Below are positions 30,850 to 37,980 of a stretch of 37,980 nt of DNA, piece after piece; position 1 is the first letter of the stretch; the number at the start of each line of letters is the position of its first letter. The translations under genes were made by a program, and so were the position numbers. Origin of the DNA: Cyanobacteria bacterium PR.3.49 (GTDB lineage Bacteria > Cyanobacteriota > Vampirovibrionia > Obscuribacterales > Obscuribacteraceae); NCBI GenBank assembly GCA_013997645.1, contig PNKB01000029.1, forward strand, positions 1 to 37,980, given 5' to 3'. Under the pieces are notes generated by a model. It was not told the origin of the DNA, ran no database searches, and saw nothing but the letters and a program-made list of their open reading frames with translations.

Positions 30850-32850
30850 CTAAACCATTTCGTCGGCCATAAGTTGTATCACTTCTGCATCAGAAAGTAG
30901 ATGAGCCGCACGCCATTTTATGTAGTCGGGCATCTTGACGGCATCGAATAACTGCTGCAAAGTAGCAGCGTTTTCCAGTGTGGAAACCAGAGCTCTCATG
31001 CCGTTCTTCTCTTCTTCGGTAAGGTCTGTGCGTCGCGAAAAAAGCTTTTCCATTTGTTCTTCCGGATTGACTGAGATGATGCAGTCATTGAGCCGGAGCA
31101 TCCGTTTTGCCACCACCATATGATCTTCGGCAACAGCCGCGTCCATAAGGCAGCGCTCTAAAGAAAGCGGCCGTTTCTCTTTGATGATTACTTGCGTGCC
31201 TCGAGAAAAACCCCGCTCAACGAAACTGAATTTGCCTTCTTTATAGGAAATCAGGAAGTCTACTAGAGCTTCGCGACCGGTCAATTCTCCGAAAGATACC
31301 TCCAGCGGTTTGCCGTCCTGGAAGAGCATTCTTAGAGAAACCTGACCTTCCTGGCTTACAGTAAGTTCGCCTGTCTTGTTGCTGACCGCCAGCGATTGCA
31401 GCAAACCGAATCCACCCAGCACTCCCAGCTCGCCTTTGATGGCTGCTTTGGAATCTGTTTTTTTATAGTCGGAGGGAACTTCCGAGGCCACCTTGATAGC
31501 GCCCATTCCAAATTCTCTTTCGGCAAACATTAGAGCCGAGTAGGCGCTGGCAAGCAATGATGAAAGGTTTTCACCTTCTTGCGGATAGGAAGAGATCCCG
31601 ACGCAAGGCTTCATTTTGGCATCCAAACCCTGCGCTGCCATGTATTGCGGGAAGGAAGCAACGATGCGGGTAGCCACTTGTTTGGCATTACCCGGATCAG
31701 CCCAGCCGAGCACTATGGCCATTGTATTGGATGTATACCTGACCGTGTAATCGGTGTAGCGAGAAAGCTTATTGATAAGAATTTCGTCTGTGCGCACCGA
31801 CGCATTGATTGCATCCGCCAGCGCTTTTATCTTGCGGTCGCGCAGCACATGATCTTCACTGTCGCTGACCTTGATGCTGACCAAAACGACTGAATACGGG
31901 TCTTCGTTGGCAGACCCGTTCTTCGACGCATCGAACGTCGGCATTAAATGCTCGCCGACGAATGAAACTGAGAGCAAGCCCGTTAGAGGGTCGATGTATT
32001 TGGCGACCGGATTGACTTCTTTGCCACCACCGGTGATATCGGACCGTGGTGACGTGTGCCGCACTTCTTTTTTCTTCATCAGAGCAGGAATGCGATCGCT
32101 GGTCGCATCCTGTATCTTCATATCGATGACTATCTCTTTCGAGAGGCGGCGATTCTCGACAAGCAATTGTTTGATTGCAGTGCAAAGCTCTTTCAAGTCG
32201 CCGATCTCATAGTCGAATCCGGAAAGTGCATGCTCGAAATCACCGGTTTGCTTCACTTGCATAGCACTGCGCAAGCGTTGCGCCATGCGACCGATAGGAA
32301 ATGCCAGCCAGATGTAGCTGCCGATCCAGGCTGCCACGAAGGCACTGGAGATCGCTAGAAAAATCGGCAAAGATGACGAACCTGGTTTAATCAGCCGCTG
32401 GTCCAAATAGTCATTTCTAAAACCGACGTGATAGGTCCCATACTGTGTGGAGCTGGTGGCGTCAAAAAAGCGCTCGCCCTTATAAGTGTAGATATGCGGC
32501 GAGGCGGAAAACTTTTTGATAGGCGGCGGAGGCATGGGAGCATCTTTGTCGATTTTCCCGGACGGGCTGGCAAAGAACATCCAGACACAGCCTTTCTTTC
32601 TGGCTTCATCAATGAAGTCGAATCGCTCCCAGTCTGCTTTCGGATTCTTTCGTCCGGAAATGTCTCGCACAAAGCTAAGAGCATTTTTGGGCAGGACCTG
32701 ATCCTGATAATAGCAATCGAAGGCTAGCGCCACAGCAAAGACGAAGGCGACCAGGCAGAACATGCGCAGGGCGTAAGACGTAAGAATTTGTTTGGCATAA
32801 CCGCTTGCAATAGCGGTTTCAGCTTTCCGGCTCGTTGCAGTCTTCGCCAC
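30850..32850 (-). CDS. membrane sensor with degenerate GGDEF and PATAN (DUF4388)-like domain
   Basis: The 666-residue protein has a membrane helix (about 22-45), an outer sensor domain (about 46-160), a second helix (160-184), a HAMP-like linker (185-240) and a GGDEF fold (about 285-455). DPLTGLLS is preserved, but RYGGDEF is RYTSNTM (371-377), so it cannot make c-di-GMP; it may bind GTP or c-di-GMP or act by dimerisation. The next region (about 480-600) matches DUF4388/PATAN, seen with gliding and pilus control proteins: GLLQSLAVSNKTGELTV, MLFQDGKPLEVSFG and EALVDFLISYKEGKFSF. A helical tail ends at VIQLMADEMV. The GTG start at 32850 has only a weak site. It probably reads environmental signals into a protein interaction. 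No chemotaxis or pilus genes are adjacent. Confidence 0.85.
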   Translation of the reverse strand: MAKTATSRKAETAIASGYAKQILTSYALRMFCLVAFVFAVALAFDCYYQDQVLPKNALSFVRDISGRKNPKADWERFDFIDEARKKGCVWMFFASPSGKIDKDAPMPPPPIKKFSASPHIYTYKGERFFDATSSTQYGTYHVGFRNDYLDQRLIKPGSSSLPIFLAISSAFVAAWIGSYIWLAFPIGRMAQRLRSAMQVKQTGDFEHALSGFDYEIGDLKELCTAIKQLLVENRRLSKEIVIDMKIQDATSDRIPALMKKKEVRHTSPRSDITGGGKEVNPVAKYIDPLTGLLSVSFVGEHLMPTFDASKNGSANEDPYSVVLVSIKVSDSEDHVLRDRKIKALADAINASVRTDEILINKLSRYTDYTVRYTSNTMAIVLGWADPGNAKQVATRIVASFPQYMAAQGLDAKMKPCVGISSYPQEGENLSSLLASAYSALMFAEREFGMGAIKVASEVPSDYKKTDSKAAIKGELGVLGGFGLLQSLAVSNKTGELTVSQEGQVSLRMLFQDGKPLEVSFGELTGREALVDFLISYKEGKFSFVERGFSRGTQVIIKEKRPLSLERCLMDAAVAEDHMVVAKRMLRLNDCIISVNPEEQMEKLFSRRTDLTEEEKNGMRALVSTLENAATLQQLFDAVKMPDYIKWRAAHLLSDAEVIQLMADEMV

Positions 32851-33003
32851 GCTAGCTTATTTCCAGGTTTGCCCAGCAGCACCGTCACAAATAACTATAG
32901 ATATTTCTGCAATTACTTACCCCGCCTGAAATAAGAGCAAACTCCTCCATTCGGGCGATGGAAAAAAGTGTCGCCAGATTAAATTGAACCGGAGAACTCA
33001 AAA

Positions 33004-33840
33004 CTAGGATTTGTTTTTCGAGTTTTGCGTATTGACCAACTCGCGGGCTCTCTCGGCTGCTTTGACCACAGCCTTAATGAGAGTGACTCGCAACTTGCCC
33101 TCTTCCAGCTCCATCAATCCATCGATCGTGCAGCCGGCCGGGGTTGTCACCATGTCTTTGAGAAGGGCAGGATGGGCTTTAGAGTCAAGAATCATCTTGG
33201 CCGAGCCCAGCATCGTCTGAGCGGCTAAAAGGGTTGAAACTTCCCTGGGAATTCCCAGTTTTACACCCGCTTCAGCCAGTGATTCGATGACGACGTACAA
33301 ATAAGCCGGTCCGCTAGCAGACAAAGCAGTGACGCCGTCCATCAAAGACTCGTCGACAAAGACGGTTTCACCAACGCATTTGAATATTGCTTCGGCCATT
33401 TGTTTGTGCTCGTCGCCGGCACCAGATCCGGTGCACAATCCGGCCATTCCGGCGTTCATGACTGAAGGAGTGTTAGGCATGGCGCGGACTACAGGAATAC
33501 CTTTAGGCAGCCTTTCTTCAACAAAACCTGTGGTAACGGAAGCGGCCACTGAAATAATCAGCTGATCCTTTGTCACAACCGTCGACAGCTCCTTCAGCAC
33601 ACTGTCCATATTTTGAGGTTTTACAGCCAGGAGCACGACATCTTTGCCTTTAACCGCCTTTTGATTATCGAGCATTACTTCGATACTCAATCTTTCTTTC
33701 ACTCGTGCAATCGAACTTTCGTGGCAAACCGTGCCGCAAATATCAGCAGCGCTGACCGCGCCCTTCTTAAGCAGACCGGAAATCAGTGCTTCTCCAAGCT
33801 TGCCGACGCCGATGACGGCGAGCTTCTTATTTTTCAGCAT
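33004..33840 (-). CDS. proC: pyrroline-5-carboxylate reductase
   Basis: The 278-residue enzyme makes proline from pyrroline-5-carboxylate with NAD(P)H, the last step of proline synthesis. The Rossmann motif VIGVGKLGEAL is at 9-19. MPNTPSVMNAGMAGL follows near 121-135, and the family signature is SGPAYLYVVIESLAEAG (about 175-191) then TTPAGCTIDGL (about 232-242). Length is normal. ATG 33840 has GAGGA about nine bases upstream. It lies 15 bases after proA and completes a proB-proA-proC operon. Confidence 0.97.
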   Translation of the reverse strand: MLKNKKLAVIGVGKLGEALISGLLKKGAVSAADICGTVCHESSIARVKERLSIEVMLDNQKAVKGKDVVLLAVKPQNMDSVLKELSTVVTKDQLIISVAASVTTGFVEERLPKGIPVVRAMPNTPSVMNAGMAGLCTGSGAGDEHKQMAEAIFKCVGETVFVDESLMDGVTALSASGPAYLYVVIESLAEAGVKLGIPREVSTLLAAQTMLGSAKMILDSKAHPALLKDMVTTPAGCTIDGLMELEEGKLRVTLIKAVVKAAERARELVNTQNSKNKS

Positions 33841-33855
33841 TTTTGTTGTCCTCTT

Positions 33856-35178
33856 CTATTGGCAATCTTGGTGCTTAAAGCAACGGGCGTTGTCTCCGGA
33901 ATATTCCGCGACTGTTTGTCCCCGGCCTATCAGTTTGTACTTATAGGTGACAATGCCCTCTACTCCCACTGGTCCGCGCGGGTGAAGCTTTCCTGTGCTG
34001 ATGCCCACTTCGGCACCGAATCCATAACGAAATCCATCGGCAAAACGTGTTGAAGCATTGCAATAAACACCGGCTGAATTTACTTCTGCAAAAAAGCGGT
34101 CGAACGTTTTTTCATCTTCTGTGACAATGCAATCAGTGTGGCCCGAGCCATAAGTGTTGATGTGGTCGATTGCTTCATCGAGTGAGTCGACAACTTTCAA
34201 AGAGAGAGTCAGATTCGAATATTCAGTTGCCCAGTCGGTATCGTCGGCGGTGCAGACATCTTTCAAGTTGAAACTGTCGATTGCCGATTTCTCAAGACGC
34301 ACTTCGACATGTTTCTCCCTCAATGCGGCAACTACTTCAGGCAGGAAAACATCGGCAATCATCCGGTGGACAAGCAAGGTTTCAATAGCATTGCAGGCTG
34401 CCGGATATTGCGCCTTGCTATCCACTGAAAGTTTTACTGCCATCTCCAGATTTGCTTTTTCGTCGACATACAGATGACAAATTCCTTCTGCGTGGCCGAG
34501 CACTGGAATGCGCGTATTTTCCTGAATTTGCCTGACCAATTCGTTGGAGCCGCGCGGAATCACCAGGTCTACGTAGCTGTCCAGTTTGAGCAGGTCGGCC
34601 ACTTCTTCTCGTCCGGTCAGGAGTGTGAACGATCCCTTTGGAAATCCGTGGGCGCTGAGAGCTTTCTCAAGGCAATCGAAAATTGCCCGATTGGACAATT
34701 CAGCTTCCTTGCCGCCCTTGATTAGGCCTGCGTTTCCGCTCTTGACCAGAAGCGACATAATTTGCGGCAGAGCGTCCGGTCTCGATTCGAAAATTACAAG
34801 AATAACGCCAATCGGACAGATGACGCGATAGAGTTGCAATCCGTCGTCCAATTCTCTGTTTAAGGTCGTCTTGCCCAGTTCGTCATTCATCTGAGCAATC
34901 TGGCGAATACCGTCGATTACCGATTTTAGTTTTGCTGAATCGAGATGCAAGCGATTCAAAAAAGATCTCTGCATCTTGCCTTCATTCACCAGCGCTTCGG
35001 CTCTCGAGATATCTTTCTTATTCGCCTCGAGAATGACCGACTCGTTTTTGGCCAGCTCGTCGGCCATGGACAAAAGCGCGGCCGTGCGTTTTTCTTTCTT
35101 CTGGCGGGCCATTTGCGCAGCAGCAAGTCGCGCTTGCCTTGCCCTTTCCTGCACCTGCGTTAATAACGATCCGCTCAT
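33856..35178 (-). CDS. proA: gamma-glutamyl phosphate reductase
   Basis: This 440-residue aldehyde-dehydrogenase-fold enzyme reduces glutamyl phosphate to glutamate semialdehyde with NADPH. The catalytic Cys is C262 in YPAACNAIETLL. The family motifs CPIGVILVIFESRPD (121-135) and VIPRGSNELVRQI (207-219) are present. ATG 35178 is chosen; the frame is open to 35343, but that part overlaps the end of proB out of frame. The proB stop TAA and this ATG are separated by a single base, with GGAAAC as ribosome-binding site, so they are translationally coupled. Length matches the family. Confidence 0.97.
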   Translation of the reverse strand: MSGSLLTQVQERARQARLAAAQMARQKKEKRTAALLSMADELAKNESVILEANKKDISRAEALVNEGKMQRSFLNRLHLDSAKLKSVIDGIRQIAQMNDELGKTTLNRELDDGLQLYRVICPIGVILVIFESRPDALPQIMSLLVKSGNAGLIKGGKEAELSNRAIFDCLEKALSAHGFPKGSFTLLTGREEVADLLKLDSYVDLVIPRGSNELVRQIQENTRIPVLGHAEGICHLYVDEKANLEMAVKLSVDSKAQYPAACNAIETLLVHRMIADVFLPEVVAALREKHVEVRLEKSAIDSFNLKDVCTADDTDWATEYSNLTLSLKVVDSLDEAIDHINTYGSGHTDCIVTEDEKTFDRFFAEVNSAGVYCNASTRFADGFRYGFGAEVGISTGKLHPRGPVGVEGIVTYKYKLIGRGQTVAEYSGDNARCFKHQDCQ

Positions 35179-35179
35179 T

Positions 35180-36349
35180 TTATGCTGTTTCCAAAAGAGC
35201 GATATTATCACGTGTGACGATGGCGTCATAATTGCGCACTTCGATTTTGGCATCGATGGCATCCGAATGCTGACCGGATATCTGGCGTGTTTCATCGCTG
35301 GAATAATTGGCGATGCCGCGCGCGAATTCCAGCCCGCCGCCATCGACTATCCCCACCACGTCGCCTCTTTCGAATTGTCCTCGCACTTCCACAACGCCTG
35401 CAGGAAGCAGGCTGGCCTTGCCGTTTTTCAAAGCTGTTTTGGCGCCGTCGTTGACGATGAGCGCGGCTTTGACGGTGGTTGCAAAGGCGATCCAGCGTTT
35501 TTTGCCGGTCAGCCCTGGTTGAGCAAGAAAAAGCGTTCCGATTTCTTCATTTGAGAACAGTTTCGGAATGACATCAGGCACTTTGCCACCGGCGATTATT
35601 ACAGCGCAGCCCGACTGGGTGGCAGTTTTTGCTGCTTCCAGTTTGGTTTTCATGCCGCCCCTGCCCATTTTTCCCGGCGCAGCCGGATCGGACGCCAGTT
35701 TTTCGATATCGGCAGTTATGGCAGGCACCAGGGGAATCAGCTTTGCGCTCTCACCTTTTCTGGGGTCGTCGGTGTAAAGCCCGTCTACATCAGTAAGAAT
35801 GACCAAAAGGTCTGCCTCGACTTTGCTGGCCACCAGAGCGGAAAGCTTGTCGTTGTCGCCGAAATTGACTTTTAAAAACTCGTTATCCTTTCCGGATTCG
35901 ATTTCCGCAGTAGAGACGGTGTCGTTTTCATTGATAATCGGCAAAACCCTAAGCCGCATGAGCTCGCCGATAGTGCTGCGCAGATTGAGATAGCGGGTAC
36001 GATTGGAAAAGTCTTCTTCCGTCAAAAGTATCTGAGCCGTGATGATATCGAGCGCTTGAAAGGCATCCGAATAGAGCGCCATCAGCCTGCCTTGTCCCAC
36101 CGCCGCACATGCCTGCTTCATCGGCAATAGCTTGGGCTTCTTGTCGAGCGCAAGCTTTTGAACGCCCAAACCTACAGCGCCCGAGGTGACGAGCAATACC
36201 TCTTTGCCCTCTTTCATCAGATGGGCGATGCCTTCAATGAAAGAATAAAATCGGCTCAGCGCTATGCCGCCCTGTTCTTTCATGAGCACGGCCGTGCCAA
36301 GCTTTATGACAATTCGCCTTGACCCGGCTAAAACCTCTTTACGGTCCAT
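35180..36349 (-). CDS. proB: glutamate 5-kinase with PUA domain
   Basis: The 389-residue enzyme phosphorylates glutamate, the first step of proline synthesis, and is usually feedback-inhibited by proline. The amino-acid kinase domain (about 9-255) shows VIKLGTAVL (14-22), VTSGAVGLG (54-62), INENDTVS (139-146), FGDNDKLSALVA and GRGGMKTKLEAA. The C-terminal PUA domain (about 275-360) contains SLLPAGVVEVRGQFERGDVV. ATG 36349 has AAAGG about nine bases upstream. A strong hairpin in the leader (36382-36415) may control it. Confidence 0.97.
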   Translation of the reverse strand: MDRKEVLAGSRRIVIKLGTAVLMKEQGGIALSRFYSFIEGIAHLMKEGKEVLLVTSGAVGLGVQKLALDKKPKLLPMKQACAAVGQGRLMALYSDAFQALDIITAQILLTEEDFSNRTRYLNLRSTIGELMRLRVLPIINENDTVSTAEIESGKDNEFLKVNFGDNDKLSALVASKVEADLLVILTDVDGLYTDDPRKGESAKLIPLVPAITADIEKLASDPAAPGKMGRGGMKTKLEAAKTATQSGCAVIIAGGKVPDVIPKLFSNEEIGTLFLAQPGLTGKKRWIAFATTVKAALIVNDGAKTALKNGKASLLPAGVVEVRGQFERGDVVGIVDGGGLEFARGIANYSSDETRQISGQHSDAIDAKIEVRNYDAIVTRDNIALLETA

Positions 36350-36381
36350 TTTGCTTGCCTTTCAGGGATTTGCACGCGGAA

Positions 36382-36415
36382 TAATTCTGTCCGGCTGGCC
36401 GGGTTAACAGAATTA
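36382..36415 (-). promoter_or_regulatory. large inverted repeat in the proB leader
   Basis: TAATTCTGT (36382-36390) pairs perfectly with ACAGAATTA (36407-36415). Inside, CCGGC (36391-36395) and GCCGG (36398-36402) form an inner stem, leaving GTTA unpaired. It ends 32 bases upstream of the proB ATG. It may be a leader RNA structure or an operator shared with the divergent gene at 36523. The remaining 36416-36522 shows no convincing promoter. Confidence 0.5.
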
Positions 36416-36522
36416 CCATTGATTTTAAACTCATATCCGCTTTCAATTGTGTGGATTTCAATAGGCTGGATGGTTGTGACCGCAGGTCGGTGAATCTCTA
36501 AAGCCTCACAGGAGTAGACAAA

Positions 36523-36870
36523 GTGGTCGAACGCGACAGGAACGGCAAATACCCGGCATCCATTCAACTGGGCTCACTGGAAAACCCTACAGGCGAAAAG
36601 GTCAAGAGAATCACGCGCGAGCAGGTGCGCTCTTTGCGAACTCAAGAGTTGCAAAAGGTCGGCGTCCAATTCGGATTCAAACAAGTAGCTGTGAGATGGT
36701 GGAAAGAGCTGGTTGCCTTCTTCTCATTCAGTCCCAAGAATAAGCGACTGCCCCAGAATTGTGCTATTTACGGGCACACCGTCATCCGCACTCCGGGCGG
36801 ATTCGAGCCGCGTTGCCGCTTTTGCAATACTGCCATCGTGGACACCGAGCAACTGCGCTCTAAAGTCTAG
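36523..36870 (+). CDS. small hypothetical protein with a C/H-x-C-C putative zinc site
   Basis: The 115-residue product starts at GTG 36523, with CAGGAG eight bases upstream. The first 75 residues are basic and helical (ITREQVRSLRTQELQKVGVQ, VAVRWWKELVAFFSF). The C-terminus holds CAIYGHTVIRT, then CRFCNTAIV: one Cys, a His four residues on, and a CxxC pair, a plausible zinc-binding knuckle. I do not recognise the family. It could be a nucleic-acid-binding or ribosome-associated protein. A GC-rich hairpin (36882-36903) follows, and the mltG gene comes next. Confidence 0.65.
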   Translation: MVERDRNGKYPASIQLGSLENPTGEKVKRITREQVRSLRTQELQKVGVQFGFKQVAVRWWKELVAFFSFSPKNKRLPQNCAIYGHTVIRTPGGFEPRCRFCNTAIVDTEQLRSKV

Positions 36871-36881
36871 TATCGGATGAG

Positions 36882-36903
36882 AGCCCGGGGTTTTTCCCCG
36901 GCT
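36882..36903 (+). terminator. GC-rich hairpin between the small gene and mltG
   Basis: CCGGGG (36885-36890) pairs with CCCCGG (36896-36901) around TTTTT, extended by AG/CT past one bulged C. It lies 11 bases after the stop. No T-run follows, so it may be a factor-dependent terminator or a structural element just upstream of the mltG -10 box. Confidence 0.4.
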
Positions 36904-36914
36904 ACGATTTCCCA

Positions 36915-36920
36915 TATACT
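36915..36920 (+). promoter_or_regulatory. -10 box candidate of mltG (possible leaderless mRNA)
   Basis: TATACT lies only eight bases before the ATG at 36929, so transcription would start at or next to the start codon. No ribosome-binding site is visible upstream of the ATG, which fits a leaderless transcript. The -35 region is occupied by the hairpin and has no consensus match. Confidence 0.3.
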
Positions 36921-36928
36921 ATTTCTCT

Positions 36929-37980
36929 ATGACTTTCTTGCGCGTGGCGCTAGCTATTTTGCTTGTCAGTGTTGTCTCGGCGGGTTTTTTCCTGTACGGG
37001 AAGTATCAAGCGTTGACAGAGCCGCATCAGCTGCGCCAACCGGTCGTCACAATTGCCATTCCGCGCGGCGCTACATTTGAAGACACGCTGGCTTTGCTGT
37101 CCGGCGCAGATGTCATAACGGATATATTGCCGCTCAGAGTTTATTTGAAAGTGACAGGCTCAACCCCAATCGTGCAAGCCGGCAATTACAAATTTGCCTC
37201 GCCCGTGTCACCCTTGGGTGCCATCGATGTTTTGCGCGGCGGTGCGCATTCAGACAAAGTAACTATTCTGGAAGGTTGGAATCGCTTTGACATTGCTAAG
37301 GCGATGCGCGGTGTTCCTGCACTTAAATTGAGAACGGATACCGAAGCGCTGCCGCTTTTAAGTGACGTGTCGCTGATCTCCGATATCGATCCTCTGGCGC
37401 GAAACCTTGAAGGTTATTTGTATCCCGACACTTATTTCATTGTCGAGCAAATGACCCCCAAGGAAGTCGTTAAGGGCATGGTTACCCACTTTCGCAAGGT
37501 CTGGAAAGAACACCTGGCCAAGCAGTCATATGAAAGAAAAGTTTCCATTCATGAGGTGGTAACCGTCGCCTCGATTATCGAAACCGAAGCCAAGCTCGAT
37601 TCGGAAAGACCGAAGGTGGCATCCGTTATTTATAATCGCCTTGCCAAAGGCATGCCGTTAGGTGTCGACTCGACCATTGTTTATGCCGCCAAGATCGAAG
37701 GAAAATGGCGTAATGACGGCAAAGTCTATCAGTCCGACATCGATCGCCGCTCACCGTATAACACTCGAATTTTCAAAGGACTGCCGCCGGGTCCGGTCGG
37801 CTCGCCTGGACTGTCTTCGCTGAAAGCGGCACTTAATCCGGAGACTACGACATATCTCTATTATGTTCGCAATCCCTACCAAGACAACGGCGCGCATAAC
37901 TTTTATTCTAGTGCAGCGGAATTCGAAAATGGCGTCACCATGTTGCGCAACTGGGAGAAAAAACAGGCATCGTCTGCTGC
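36929..37980 (+). CDS. mltG: endolytic murein transglycosylase MltG (3' truncated by window)
   Basis: The frame starts at ATG 36929 and is still open at the window edge; 350 codons are visible. A single N-terminal membrane anchor (about 4-23) is followed by a LysM-like segment (VTIAIPRGATFEDTLALL), then the YceG/MltG domain. NLEGYLYPDTYFI (159-171), VASIIETEA (213-221, with catalytic Glu E218), the PLGVDSTI region and GLPPGPVGSPGLSSLKAALNP (near the end) are family signatures. MltG cuts nascent glycan strands and sets their length in the periplasm. It is nearly complete; only the last few residues are missing. No ribosome-binding site is seen, in keeping with a leaderless start. Confidence 0.96.
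   Translation, partial: MTFLRVALAILLVSVVSAGFFLYGKYQALTEPHQLRQPVVTIAIPRGATFEDTLALLSGADVITDILPLRVYLKVTGSTPIVQAGNYKFASPVSPLGAIDVLRGGAHSDKVTILEGWNRFDIAKAMRGVPALKLRTDTEALPLLSDVSLISDIDPLARNLEGYLYPDTYFIVEQMTPKEVVKGMVTHFRKVWKEHLAKQSYERKVSIHEVVTVASIIETEAKLDSERPKVASVIYNRLAKGMPLGVDSTIVYAAKIEGKWRNDGKVYQSDIDRRSPYNTRIFKGLPPGPVGSPGLSSLKAALNPETTTYLYYVRNPYQDNGAHNFYSSAAEFENGVTMLRNWEKKQASSA

Noticed and set aside
36328..36567. Minus-strand 79-codon frame overlapping the proB start
   Set aside because: It overlaps both flanking starts and the leader hairpin, with no ribosome-binding site.
1..37980. CRISPR array, transposon or prophage
   Set aside because: No regularly spaced repeats, transposase, integrase or phage structural genes were found.

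Overview
This 38 kb bacterial window is roughly 50% G+C and gene-dense, with about 31 protein genes and two tRNA genes. No insertion sequence, integrase, phage gene or CRISPR array was seen. The content is chromosomal: proline biosynthesis, MltG, tRNAs and homogentisate dioxygenase. It combines Hanks-type kinases or pseudokinases carrying TPRs, secreted TPR proteins, a c-di-GMP enzyme, a PATAN (DUF4388) sensor and many TTG/GTG starts. That mix best fits a non-photosynthetic relative of cyanobacteria (Vampirovibrionia/Melainabacteria, Obscuribacterales-like). The placement is an inference from gene style, not from a marker gene.

Layout. 1-1268: the end of an unknown gene, then a hairpin-rich leader, two convergent tiny cysteine-bearing proteins, and an array of inverted ATTTGG half-sites. 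1269-3728: an NCS1 transporter and a PlsC-like acyltransferase. 3737-7014 (minus): an NDH-2-like dehydrogenase fused to cyclic-nucleotide and CBS domains, a FecR-like secreted protein and a small protein. 7354-9840: a HerA/DUF87-type ATPase behind a perfect 16-bp palindrome. 9880-12659 (minus): an operon of a zinc-ribbon pseudokinase followed by a canonical kinase with TPRs. 12742-12916 (minus): tRNA-Gln and tRNA-Glu. 13004-15621 (minus): a four-repeat MshEN-like protein, a TPR protein and a HIT hydrolase. 15797-19357 (plus): a DUF2207 membrane protein and two secreted TPR proteins.

19526-26911 (minus): a REC-HPt-REC-REC-GGDEF protein, a translationally coupled EF-hand/IPT pair, a proline-rich protein that shares the MshEN-like fold, and homogentisate dioxygenase with a TPR partner. 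27150-30353 (plus): an LRR-like membrane protein and a TPR pseudokinase. 30354-32850 (minus): a YbaK-type deacylase and a membrane sensor with a dead GGDEF and a PATAN-like domain. 33004-36349 (minus): proB-proA-proC. 36523 to the end (plus): a small putative zinc protein and the start of mltG.

The common thread is signalling by proteins whose catalytic centres are often lost: two of three kinase folds, two of three receiver domains and one of two GGDEF domains lack key residues. They are joined to TPR, MshEN-like, PATAN and cyclic-nucleotide modules. The best candidates for undescribed biology are the kinase/pseudokinase operon, the NDH-2/cNMP/CBS fusion, the MshEN-like repeat proteins, and the structured DNA around the small cysteine proteins.
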